Assembly (NCBI GenBank): GCA_030765665.1
Contig: JAVCCD010000136.1
Span: 1-15,729, forward strand
Length of the DNA stretch: 15,729 nt
From: Candidatus Tenebribacter mawsonii
Lineage (GTDB): Bacteria > Cloacimonadota > Cloacimonadia > Cloacimonadales > TCS61
Reading direction: 5' to 3'
Notes under the pieces: generated by a model
Seen by the model: the letters and a program-made list of their open reading frames with translations, nothing else
Database searches by the model: none
What the model was told of the DNA's origin: nothing
Position numbers and translations under genes: made by a program
Shown here: in pieces, positions 7,800-14,854 of the stretch
Numbering within the stretch: position 1 is the first letter of the stretch
Layout of the letters: every line of letters begins with the position of its first letter

Positions 7800-8150
7800 T
7801 TAAATAATCATCTTCTCTTCAAACCATTGAAATTCAATAGTTCTATCATCAGGATCTTTCGCAAAAAAATGATAGATTCTGTATGCTGGATTCATCTTAG
7901 GTTTATCTTCTGCAGTTGATGAGAATTTCGAATACATCAAATCAACCTCTTGTTTTGTTTCGTAAAAAAAGGTTATCATTCCACACTTATCAATAACTTC
8001 TCGATCACAAAAGCCAAACAGCATATTACCAAATTTGAAGATACAACAATCTGCTTGTTCTAACCAGATTGTACAACCTATTTCCTCAAGATAGAATTTC
8101 TTTAATACATCCAATTTTTTCGTCTTAAAAAAATTATTCCATTCATGCAA
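7800..8150 (-). CDS. VOC-fold (glyoxalase/bleomycin-resistance-like) protein
   Basis: Small VOC proteins form paired beta-alpha-beta-beta-beta modules and act as metal-dependent dioxygenases, isomerases or ligand binders. The 116-residue product has one pair: LDVLKKFYLEEIG (about 13-25) opens the first module, GMITFFYETKQEVD starts the second, and it ends with AKDPDDRTIEFQWFE, the usual VOC closing motif. Metal ligands are not clear, so I do not assign a reaction. The start is TTG at 8150, directly after an in-frame TGA and next to AAAGGGG; no in-frame ATG gives the full first strand. It lies between the convergent peptidase and the divergent heat-shock promoter and appears monocistronic. The fold is fairly sure, the function unknown. 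Confidence 0.75.
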   Translation of the reverse strand: MHEWNNFFKTKKLDVLKKFYLEEIGCTIWLEQADCCIFKFGNMLFGFCDREVIDKCGMITFFYETKQEVDLMYSKFSSTAEDKPKMNPAYRIYHFFAKDPDDRTIEFQWFEEKMII

Positions 8151-8278
8151 TCACCCCTTTTTTTTATAAAACATTTGTCATGAATCTTAGAATGAATGTC
8201 AATAAATTCACATATTAGCAGATGAAACTATTAGCATACAAACTCTAAAGAACCATTAACAGTGACTCTATAAATTTA

Positions 8279-8305
8279 TTAGCACTCCATTCTTATGTCT
8301 GCTAA
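8279..8305 (+). promoter_or_regulatory. CIRCE operator, upstream copy
   Basis: TTAGCACTC, nine bases, GTCTGCTAA. The consensus is TTAGCACTC-N9-GAGTGCTAA: the left arm is perfect and the right arm has two mismatches. It lies nine bases ahead of the -35 box and 91 bases before hrcA, the expected HrcA target. Confidence 0.9.
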
Positions 8306-8313
8306 AAAAATAT

Positions 8314-8341
8314 TTGACAACTGAATGTTCGAGATTAAATT
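8314..8341 (+). promoter_or_regulatory. Heat-shock operon promoter between two CIRCE sites
   Basis: TTGACA (8314-8319), a 16-base spacer, then TAAATT (8336-8341, four of six matches to TATAAT). Transcription would start at or just before the downstream CIRCE. Its position between two operators makes it the natural sigma-70-type promoter for hrcA-grpE-dnaK. The -35 is perfect; the -10 is only fair. Confidence 0.65.
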
Positions 8342-8349
8342 GTCTCATG

Positions 8350-8376
8350 TTAGCAGTTGTGGTTTAAATGTGCTAA
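8350..8376 (+). promoter_or_regulatory. CIRCE operator, downstream degenerate copy
   Basis: TTAGCAGTT, nine bases, ATGTGCTAA. Each arm has two mismatches to consensus, but the N9 spacing is kept and the outer TTAGCA/TGCTAA bases are intact. It covers the likely transcription start and ends 19 bases before hrcA, so bound HrcA would block initiation. Confidence 0.75.
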
Positions 8377-8395
8377 AAAATAAGAGGGAAGATAG

Positions 8396-9442
8396 ATGAA
8401 AAAAAATGAGATCCGCATAGAGCAAGTATTAAAATATGTGGTTGATGAATATGTGAGTTCCTGCGAACCAATATCTTCAAAACTGATAAGGGATAAATAT
8501 CTGGAGAACACCAGCCCTGCTACTATCAGGATAGATCTTAACAAACTAGAAAAAGCAAATTTGATCTACCAGCCTCACACTTCCGCCGGCAGGATTCCAA
8601 CAATACAAGGTTATAGATATTATATTGAAAAAAGTAAAAATGAGATTTCTAAAGATCATTTTGATAGAGCTGATATTTTACGTGATATTCTAATAAAGTA
8701 TTATAAGGATACTCCGCTGGCTCTACATTACATAATGCAGCTGCTCGCTCGTGAGACAGATCAATTAAGTTTTGTGGCAGAACCCGAAGTATCTTACGGC
8801 TATTTAGAAAAACTGGATGTTTTCCAAATTTCAAACAATAAACTTCTCTTTGTTGTCAGCCTGGATTCTGGTCTTGATAAAACTGTAATCCTGAAATGTG
8901 ATCACAATATGACTCCTCAGCAATTAAAAGCTATCGTGCGTTACATGAACGACACATTAGCAGGATTGAGAATTTTTGATATTCAAAATACCATATTAGA
9001 AGAACTAGCAGAAAAAGTAACTGAAGAAAATACAATTTTGAAACAATTCTTAGAAGAGCTTCAAAATGCATTTTCCGAAATCAGTAATTATTATATTCAT
9101 TTTGATGGGAATATCTCATTTTTAGAGCAGCCGGAATTCAATGATAAAAAATCTATCCTGACCTTCCTTAATTTCATGCAAAGGCAAGATCATTTGATCA
9201 ACTTAATGCAAGAGAGGGAATCGGAACAATGGAACATACTTATGGGTGAAGATTTTGCTCAAGCAGAATTTACAAATTATGCCATGATTTTTGCTAAATA
9301 TGAGATCTTTGGAATTCCAGGATATTTAGGTGTACTCGGTCCTATTAGAATGAATTATGCAAAAAATATCGCAATTATAAGAGATATTGCAAATATAATA
9401 ACGGAAAGCACAAAAAAGGGTATGGTGGTACCAAAAAAATGA
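8396..9442 (+). CDS. hrcA: Heat-inducible transcription repressor HrcA
   Basis: HrcA binds CIRCE operators and represses class I heat-shock genes, including its own operon; its folding depends on chaperonin. The 348-residue protein has the N-terminal winged helix (SPATIRIDLNKLEKANLIYQ followed by PHTSAGRIPTIQGYRYYIE, about 40-82) that is diagnostic of the family. A GAF-like central region follows, and the C-terminal block GIPGYLGVLGPIRMNYAKN is typical. GAGGGA lies just ahead of ATG 8396. Two CIRCE sites upstream confirm autoregulation. The stop TGA overlaps the grpE start by four bases. Length and motifs are normal, and nothing is missing. Confidence 0.96.
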   Translation: MKKNEIRIEQVLKYVVDEYVSSCEPISSKLIRDKYLENTSPATIRIDLNKLEKANLIYQPHTSAGRIPTIQGYRYYIEKSKNEISKDHFDRADILRDILIKYYKDTPLALHYIMQLLARETDQLSFVAEPEVSYGYLEKLDVFQISNNKLLFVVSLDSGLDKTVILKCDHNMTPQQLKAIVRYMNDTLAGLRIFDIQNTILEELAEKVTEENTILKQFLEELQNAFSEISNYYIHFDGNISFLEQPEFNDKKSILTFLNFMQRQDHLINLMQERESEQWNILMGEDFAQAEFTNYAMIFAKYEIFGIPGYLGVLGPIRMNYAKNIAIIRDIANIITESTKKGMVVPKK

Positions 9443-10020
9443 CAAAGAAAAAAACAGATAAGAAGCAAGAAGAGAAACAAGAAGATAAGAAGCAGAAGAA
9501 AGTGCTCACACTTGAAGAGAAATATCTAGATCTTTTAGCAGAGAATGCGGAGCTGAAAGATAAGTGGGTGCGTAACGCTGCTGAATTTGAGAATTTCCGC
9601 CGTAGAACTATCTCAGAAAAATCTGATTGGATCAAAAATGCTACAGAGAGAATAGTTTTAGAGCTTTGTGATGTTGTAGATAATTTCGAACGCGCAGTAC
9701 ATCCTGAAGTCGAAAAAAATCGTGAATCATTTGAAAAAGGAATTGAACTCATTTTTCAACAATTAGATGGAGTTCTAAAAAAAGAAGGTGTAGAAAAGAT
9801 AGAAGCTCTAGGAGAAGAATTTGATCCACAGTTCCATGAAGCTTTAGCTCATATTCCTTCTGAACTGGAAGATAATAAAATCGTGGCTGTAATCCAGAAT
9901 GGTTACACAATGAATTCAAAAGTCATAAGACCTTCACGTGTAGCTGTTTCTAATGGAGAAAAGCCGGAAGAAGCAAAACTTGAAATTAAAAAAGAAAAGA
10001 AAAAAAAGAATAAGGTATAA
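9439..10020 (+). CDS. grpE: Nucleotide exchange factor GrpE
   Basis: GrpE releases ADP from DnaK and so resets the chaperone cycle; it works as a dimer built on long helices. The 193-residue product starts with a very basic, glutamine-rich segment (first 20 residues mostly K, Q, E, D). The coiled coil with NAAEFENFRRRT (about 46-58) follows. Then comes the beta domain with FDPQFHEALAH and VIQNGYTMNSKVIRPSRVAVS, the family signature. The C-terminus is an extra lysine run (KKEKKKKNKV). ATG 9439 overlaps the hrcA stop (ATGA), indicating coupled translation, and the TAA is shared with the leader of dnaK. All expected parts are present. Confidence 0.95.
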   Translation: MTKKKTDKKQEEKQEDKKQKKVLTLEEKYLDLLAENAELKDKWVRNAAEFENFRRRTISEKSDWIKNATERIVLELCDVVDNFERAVHPEVEKNRESFEKGIELIFQQLDGVLKKEGVEKIEALGEEFDPQFHEALAHIPSELEDNKIVAVIQNGYTMNSKVIRPSRVAVSNGEKPEEAKLEIKKEKKKKNKV

Positions 10021-10031
10021 TGGAGGATATT

Positions 10032-12005
10032 ATGGGAAAGATCATAGGTATCGACCTTGGAACAACAAACTCTTGCGTTAGTGTAATGGAAGGCGGAAAA
10101 CCAACCGTTATTCAAAATGCAGAAGGTACAAGAACTACACCATCTGTAGTTGCTTTTACAAAAGACAAACAAAGATTAGTAGGACAGTTGGCAAAACGTC
10201 AGGCTGTTACAAACCCGAAGAATACTATTTCTTCAATTAAAAGATTTATGGGAAGACAACTGAATGAAGTTGGTTCAGAAATTCAGAATGTTAATTATCA
10301 GATCAAGGGTGGAAAATTTGGTGAAGCTACAGTTCACATTGATGTAGAAAATAAAGATTTCACACCGCAGGAAATTTCTGCCATGATCCTGACAAAAATG
10401 AAAGAAACAGCAGAAGCACACCTTGGAACAACAATTACAGAAGCTGTTATCACGGTTCCAGCCTATTTCAATGATGCTCAGAGACAAGCCACTAAAGATG
10501 CCGGTAAAATTGCCGGTCTTGATGTGAAAAGAATTATCAATGAGCCAACTGCTGCTGCTCTGGCTTACGGACTAGAAAGTAAAAAAGAAGAAAAGGTAGC
10601 AGTTTATGACCTTGGTGGTGGAACATTTGATATTTCTATTTTAGAAGTTGCTGAAGGTGTTGTGGAAGTTCTTTCTACAAACGGTGACACACATCTTGGT
10701 GGAGATGATTTTGATAAAAAGATCATGGATTGGATCCTTGATGAATTCAAAAAACAAGAAGGTGTTGATATTTCTGGTGACGCAATGGCACTTCAAAGAG
10801 TTAAAGAAGCTGCTGAAAAAGCTAAGATAGAACTTTCCGGAACTCAAACAACAAACATCAACCTGCCGTTTATTACAGCAGATGCTTCCGGACCTAAACA
10901 TCTTAATCTGGATCTTTCTCTTTCTCAATTCAATAAAATGGTTGGTGGTCTTATCGCACGTTCTATTGATCCTTGTAAAATTGCACTTAAGGATGCTAAA
11001 CTTAAAGCAAGTGATATTGATGAGATCTTGGTTGTGGGCGGAAGCACAAGAGTTCCTGCCGTAATAGAAGCTGTTGAAAAATTCTTTGGTAAAAAAGCTA
11101 ATAAAAGCGTAAATCCTGATGAAGTAGTTGCCGTTGGTGCTGCAATTCAGGGTGGAATCCTGGCAGGTGATGAGAACCTTAATGATATTCTTCTGCTTGA
11201 TGTAACTCCACTTTCACTTGGTATTGAAACTTTGGGTGGAGTTATGACTTCTCTCATTGAGAGAAACACAACAATTCCAACTAAGAAGAGCCAGGTGTTC
11301 TCAACAGCCGCTGATAATCAACCAGCTGTTTCCATTGTTGTACTGCAAGGGGAACGTTCTATGGCTGCTGATAATAAAAGACTTGGTAACTTTGAACTTA
11401 CAGGTATTCCGGCTTCACCACGTGGAGTCCCACAAATTGAAGTAACCTTTGATATTGATGCGAACGGAATTCTGCACGTTCATGCTAAAGATAAAGGTAC
11501 CGGGCAAGAGCAATCTATCAAGATAGAAAGAACCGGTTCACTTGATGAAAGTGAAATCGACAGAATGGTGAAAGATGCTGAAGCTCACGCTGATGAAGAT
11601 GCCAAGCAAAAAGAATCTATCCATGCTCGTAATGAGCTTGATACACTTATCTTCTCAACAGAGAAAAGCATGGAAGAGCATGGTGACAAACTCAAAGATG
11701 ATGAGAAAAAGCCTATCGAAGAAGCTATAAAAGAAGCTAAAGAAAAACTTGAAGAACTCAATAAAAAGTCAGCTTCCAAAGAAGAATATGAAGCTGTTCG
11801 TGATGACCTTGCTAAGAAAGCTCAAAAAATTGGTGAGATAATTTACGCAGAAATGCAGAAAGAACAGCAAGCTCAAGGTGGAGCAAATCCTAATATGGGA
11901 AATGCTGATTTTGATCCAAGCAAAATGGGCGGACAGCAACAAGAGAAAAAAGAGGACGGTCCAGTAGACGCTGACTTTGAAGTTGTAGACGAAGAAGAAA
12001 AATAA
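10032..12005 (+). CDS. dnaK: Chaperone DnaK (Hsp70)
   Basis: DnaK is the ATP-driven Hsp70 that binds exposed hydrophobic peptides in the cytoplasm. The 657-residue protein starts MGKIIGIDLGTTNSCVSV (phosphate-1 loop). It has the actin-like phosphate-2 motif DLGGGTFDISIL near residue 193, EILVVGGSTRVPAV near 332, the interdomain linker DILLLDVTPLSLGIE near 385, a substrate-binding beta domain, and a helical lid ending in the acidic ADFEVVDEEEK tail that is usual for DnaK. ATG 10032 is preferred over ATG 10020 because GGAGG at 10022-10026 stands five bases before it. The ribosome binding site begins right at the grpE stop, so the two genes are tightly linked. The glutamine- and glycine-containing stretch near the end is ordinary for bacterial DnaK. 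Confidence 0.97.
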   Translation: MGKIIGIDLGTTNSCVSVMEGGKPTVIQNAEGTRTTPSVVAFTKDKQRLVGQLAKRQAVTNPKNTISSIKRFMGRQLNEVGSEIQNVNYQIKGGKFGEATVHIDVENKDFTPQEISAMILTKMKETAEAHLGTTITEAVITVPAYFNDAQRQATKDAGKIAGLDVKRIINEPTAAALAYGLESKKEEKVAVYDLGGGTFDISILEVAEGVVEVLSTNGDTHLGGDDFDKKIMDWILDEFKKQEGVDISGDAMALQRVKEAAEKAKIELSGTQTTNINLPFITADASGPKHLNLDLSLSQFNKMVGGLIARSIDPCKIALKDAKLKASDIDEILVVGGSTRVPAVIEAVEKFFGKKANKSVNPDEVVAVGAAIQGGILAGDENLNDILLLDVTPLSLGIETLGGVMTSLIERNTTIPTKKSQVFSTAADNQPAVSIVVLQGERSMAADNKRLGNFELTGIPASPRGVPQIEVTFDIDANGILHVHAKDKGTGQEQSIKIERTGSLDESEIDRMVKDAEAHADEDAKQKESIHARNELDTLIFSTEKSMEEHGDKLKDDEKKPIEEAIKEAKEKLEELNKKSASKEEYEAVRDDLAKKAQKIGEIIYAEMQKEQQAQGGANPNMGNADFDPSKMGGQQQEKKEDGPVDADFEVVDEEEK

Positions 12006-12015
12006 TTAATTTAAT

Positions 12016-12063
12016 CCCTGAAAAAGTTTTTTGAACATATACTCTCACTTGACTCTTTCAGGG
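12016..12063. repeat. Long-loop inverted repeat after dnaK
   Basis: CCCTGAAA (12016-12023) pairs with TTTCAGGG (12056-12063) over a 32-base loop, starting 11 bases after the dnaK stop. The plus strand has an A run, not a T run, after it, so it is not a standard terminator. It may stabilise the dnaK 3' end. Confidence 0.4.
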
Positions 12064-12086
12064 TAAATAAAAAAAAGCAATAGTAA

Positions 12087-12137
12087 ACTTTGAAAGTGTC
12101 AAGCAAGATGAAAAATTGAGAGAGACATTTTCAAAGT
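12087..12137 (+). promoter_or_regulatory. Structured leader ahead of dnaJ
   Basis: ACTTTGAAAGTGT (12087-12099) and ACATTTTCAAAGT (12125-12137) form a 13-pair stem with one G-U pair over a 25-base loop, ending 32 bases before the dnaJ start. It could be an RNA structure that tunes dnaJ translation or processing, or a relic of an insertion. I see no good independent promoter in the 163-base gap. Confidence 0.45.
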
Positions 12138-12168
12138 CTTCGCAAGATTGAATTATAAAAGGAGAATG

Positions 12169-13326
12169 ATGGCTAAGAGAGATTACTATGAAGTTTTGGG
12201 ATTAGATAAAAATGCCAATGGCACTGAAATAAAAAAAGCTTACCGTAAACTGGCAATGAAATATCATCCTGATAAAAACAACAATGATAAAGCAGCTGAA
12301 GAGAAATTCAAAGAAGCATCGGAAGCTTATGAAGTTCTCAGCGATGATAATAAAAAACAGAGATACGATCAGTTTGGTCATGCCGGAATGGAAGGTGCCT
12401 TCGGTGGTGGAGGATTTGGTTGGGACAATTTCACTCATGCCTCAGATTTTTCCGATATTTTTGGAAGTGGTGGACTTGGAAGCATTTTTGAAGGATTATT
12501 TGGTTCAGGTTTTGGCGGAGGTGGTAGAGGTCGCAGAAGAAGCAATCAGGGTGAAGATCTGCAGATTTCACTTTCGCTTACTTTAGAAGAAATTGCCAAA
12601 GGAATCAGTAAAAAAATTAAAATAAATATTCAAGACACTTGTGAAACCTGCAATGGCTCCGGTTCACAAGATGGCTCGGTAGAATCATGCAGTCAATGTA
12701 ATGGTTCTGGACAAGTACGTCAGATGACTCGCTCATTATTTGGTCAAATGCAAACAATAGTGGAATGTCCTTCTTGCCATGGTGAAGGAAAAATTATTAA
12801 AAGTCGTTGTCCTAAATGTAGAGGTGAAGGAAGAACTAAAAGATCTAAAACAATCAGTATTAAAATCCCTGCAGGTGTTTCAGAAGGGCAATATATTAGA
12901 CTTAGAGGGCAAGGAAATATTGGGAAACGCGGTGGAGACCATGGAGACATTTTAGTTCATATCCAGGAAAAAGAACATAATATTTTTGAACGCCAGGATG
13001 CTGATCTCGTTTGTGAATTCCCTATAAGTTTTTCTCAAGCAGCAATTGGCACAGAGATAATGTGCCCCACACTAACCGGAAAAGCCAAAATGAAGATTCC
13101 AGCTGGAACTCAATCTGGTAAAGTTTTCAGATTACGATCTCAAGGTCTTCCCCATGTAAATTCATCTTATCATGGAGATCTGTTCATCAAAATTCATGTA
13201 ATAACTCCAACTAAGTTGAATTCAGAAGAGAAAGAGCTTTTCGAAAAATTGGCTAAATTTGATTCTGAGAAAAAACTCAATCCTGAAAAAAGCTTCTTTA
13301 GTAAATTGAAGAAATTTTTTGTTTAA
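12169..13326 (+). CDS. dnaJ: Co-chaperone DnaJ (Hsp40)
   Basis: DnaJ delivers unfolded clients to DnaK and stimulates its ATPase. The 385-residue protein is a complete type I DnaJ. The J domain (about 1-70) has the catalytic HPD in KYHPDKNN. A Gly/Phe-rich region follows (about 75-125). The zinc-binding domain has all four CxxCxGxG motifs (CETCNGSG, CSQCNGSG, CPSCHGEG, CPKCRGEG). The C-terminal substrate-binding domain with RLRGQGNIG and RLRSQGLPH completes it. ATG 12169 gives MAKRDYYEVLG, with AAGGAG at 12159-12164; ATG 12166 and TTG 12148 are less likely. It is separated from dnaK by a structured leader and is followed by a strong terminator, so it ends the operon. Confidence 0.96.
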   Translation: MAKRDYYEVLGLDKNANGTEIKKAYRKLAMKYHPDKNNNDKAAEEKFKEASEAYEVLSDDNKKQRYDQFGHAGMEGAFGGGGFGWDNFTHASDFSDIFGSGGLGSIFEGLFGSGFGGGGRGRRRSNQGEDLQISLSLTLEEIAKGISKKIKINIQDTCETCNGSGSQDGSVESCSQCNGSGQVRQMTRSLFGQMQTIVECPSCHGEGKIIKSRCPKCRGEGRTKRSKTISIKIPAGVSEGQYIRLRGQGNIGKRGGDHGDILVHIQEKEHNIFERQDADLVCEFPISFSQAAIGTEIMCPTLTGKAKMKIPAGTQSGKVFRLRSQGLPHVNSSYHGDLFIKIHVITPTKLNSEEKELFEKLAKFDSEKKLNPEKSFFSKLKKFFV

Positions 13327-13349
13327 TTAATAATTATAATTTATTTTAC

Positions 13350-13383
13350 AGCCTGCTGATTTTAAGCAGGCTTTTTATTTTAT
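13350..13383 (+). terminator. Rho-independent terminator of the heat-shock operon
   Basis: AGCCTGCT and AGCAGGCT form a perfect 8-bp stem around a 7-base loop (13358-13364), followed by TTTTTATTTTATT. It lies 24 bases after the dnaJ stop. Confidence 0.9.
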
Positions 13384-13546
13384 TCTACTTTTAATGAAGA
13401 GTCAGATGGGAACTTAGTAATTGTTAGTTGTTGTATATTCTTCCTTAAGAGAACAACGTAAAGGATACGTCAGAATGATGATTGATTCTTTTGTCACTCT
13501 GCCTGCCAAACCATAATTTCTATCCCCATCACCCTGTGTACTTTCT

Positions 13547-13599
13547 TGTTGATAAGTTGCAACTTATCAACACAATTTAGTTTGCAAGTTGAACTAAAT
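13547..13599. repeat. Perfect 26-bp palindrome followed by a second inverted repeat
   Basis: 13547-13572 is a perfect dyad: TGTTGATAAGTTG joined directly to its reverse complement. Two bases later, ATTTAGTT (13575-13582) and AACTAAAT (13592-13599) form an 8-bp inverted repeat over a 9-base loop. Both are centred on or near TTGCAA. The pair could be a transcription-factor site, a hairpin or an interspersed repeat unit. Confidence 0.7.
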
Positions 13600-13883
13600 A
13601 TCGGTTTGCAAATTCATCTCATTAATTATTAATATCTTGACGCAAAATTTCTTTTATCAAATGAAGATTAATTGAAATAATATTTTTGTAGGTTTTTAAT
13701 GAGTTATAAAATGGATTAAAAGTTCGTATATATAAATTTTAGGCACACAAAGGATTTGAATGGAGAATCAGTCTTGACAAGTTAGTTGTAATAAAATGAT
13801 GAATGGGAAAGGAATTGGATTTCATCATTAATTACGATATCAAATACAGAATGGGCAAAGAGTTGGCAGCGTATGTTGGTGGT

Positions 13884-13998
13884 AAGTTGTAACTTCGGAA
13901 TGTTCCCGATTTATCGGGATCTTCCGAATGTTAAGGTTGAGAGTGTTTCCAACATTCCGAAGAGCTTCGCACATTCGGAAGTTGAGAAATATTCGGAA
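13884..13998. repeat. Cluster of five TTCGGAA/TTCCGAA motifs upstream of the Bro-N gene
   Basis: The motif occurs at 13894-13900 (+), 13922-13928 (-), 13955-13961 (-), 13974-13980 (+) and 13992-13998 (+). Between the first two sits a hairpin, TCCCGAT-TT-ATCGGGA (13904-13919). CTTCCGAATGT (13921-13931) and ACATTCGGAAG (13971-13981) are perfect inverted copies. AAGTTGTAACTT (13884-13895) overlaps the first motif. The last copy ends 22 bases before the gene. Confidence 0.75.
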
Positions 13999-14020
13999 GC
14001 TGATAGAAAAGGAATAGAAT

Positions 14021-14854
14021 ATGGAAACTAAGATAGCTATTTTCAAAGGAAAAGAAATTAGAAAAATATTAGAGAGTAATGAGTGGCTTTTTTCTGTTGT
14101 TGATATAATCGAGGTATTAACAGACAGTAAAAATCCGCGGGATTACTGGTATAGATTGAAAAGACGTGAGAAAGAAAGCTCTGGAGTTGAGTTGTCGACA
14201 TTTTGTCGACAACTGAAATTAGAATCGAGTGATGGAAAAAAATATCAAACTGATGTAGTAAATACCGAAAATGCATTTCGTATTATTCAATCAATTCCTT
14301 CGCCGAAAGCTGAACCTTTCAAGCGTTGGTTAGCCAAAGTAGGTTATGAACGTGTTCAGGAAATTGAAGATCCAGAGATTGCGACAAAACGAACCAGAGC
14401 ACTCTACCAGGCAAAAGGCTATTCTGATGATTGGATAGAAAAACGAATGCGCGGCATTTCCATTCGCGAAGAATTGACGGATGAATGGAAAAATAGAGGA
14501 GCAAAAGAGCAGAGAGATTATTCTATTCTCACAGCGGAGATATCCAAAGCAACTTTTGGTGTAACGCCATCTGAATATAAACAAATAAAAGGATTGGAAC
14601 GACAAAATCTTCGAGATCATATGACAGATCTGGAATTGATATTTTCTATGCTAGGTGAAGCATCTACGAAAGAGATAACTAAGAACAGAGATGCAAAAGG
14701 TTTTCCGCAATTAAAGAAAGCCGCCAAAGATGGTGGTGATGTAGCAGGAATAGCCAGGGAGAAACTGGAAAAAGAGAGTGGTAAGAAAGTAGTTACAGAA
14801 CAAAATTATCTGATAAACAAAACCAAACAATTAGAAGAGGATAGTGAAAACTAA
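14021..14854 (+). CDS. Bro-N domain protein, DinD-like
   Basis: Bro-N proteins are DNA-binding or damage-linked proteins shared by phages, viruses and bacteria; their molecular role in bacteria is mostly unknown. The 277-residue product has the N-terminal Bro-N domain (about 1-110): WLFSVVDIIEVLTDSKNPRD, ELSTFCRQLKL, then VVNTENAFRIIQSIPSPK and the conserved PFKRWLAKVGYERVQEI. The C-terminal half (about 115-277) has RALYQAKGYSDDWIEKRM and SKATFGVTPSEYKQIKGL, as in DNA-damage-inducible protein D relatives, and a charged end. ATG 14021 follows AAAAGGAA with about seven bases of spacing. The reading frame overlaps the next gene by 11 bases, so the two are probably made together. Upstream lies a dense set of inverted repeats. 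It may be a mobile-element or defence-related regulator; no LexA box was recognised. Confidence 0.85.
   Translation: METKIAIFKGKEIRKILESNEWLFSVVDIIEVLTDSKNPRDYWYRLKRREKESSGVELSTFCRQLKLESSDGKKYQTDVVNTENAFRIIQSIPSPKAEPFKRWLAKVGYERVQEIEDPEIATKRTRALYQAKGYSDDWIEKRMRGISIREELTDEWKNRGAKEQRDYSILTAEISKATFGVTPSEYKQIKGLERQNLRDHMTDLELIFSMLGEASTKEITKNRDAKGFPQLKKAAKDGGDVAGIAREKLEKESGKKVVTEQNYLINKTKQLEEDSEN

Larger units (their letters stand above)
13384..14020. other. Repeat-rich intergenic region without a supported gene
   Basis: About 640 bases separate the dnaJ terminator from the Bro-N gene. The first 160 bases hold nothing I can name. From 13547 to about 13612 there are two inverted repeats and three evenly spaced TTGCAA motifs. 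The middle (13620-13880) is very AT-rich with one unconvincing 29-codon frame (13803-13892). From 13884 to 13998 lie a dyad and five TTCGGAA/TTCCGAA motifs leading up to the Bro-N ribosome binding site. A TTGACA at 13774-13779 lacks a well placed -10. Confidence 0.7.

Noticed and set aside
13440..13520. Possible CRISPR or tandem repeat between dnaJ and the palindrome
   Set aside because: Only loosely similar short words occur; there are no regular repeats or spacers.
13774..13802. TTGACA as the promoter of the Bro-N gene
   Set aside because: The AT-rich hexamers that follow (TAATAA, TAAAAT) are at 9 and 12 bases, too close for a sigma-70 promoter.
13803..13892. A 29-residue frame (MGKELDFIINYDIKYRMG...) between dnaJ and the Bro-N gene
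   Set aside because: There is no ribosome binding site, an in-frame stop lies directly before it, and I recognise no family. It may be chance or a tiny remnant.
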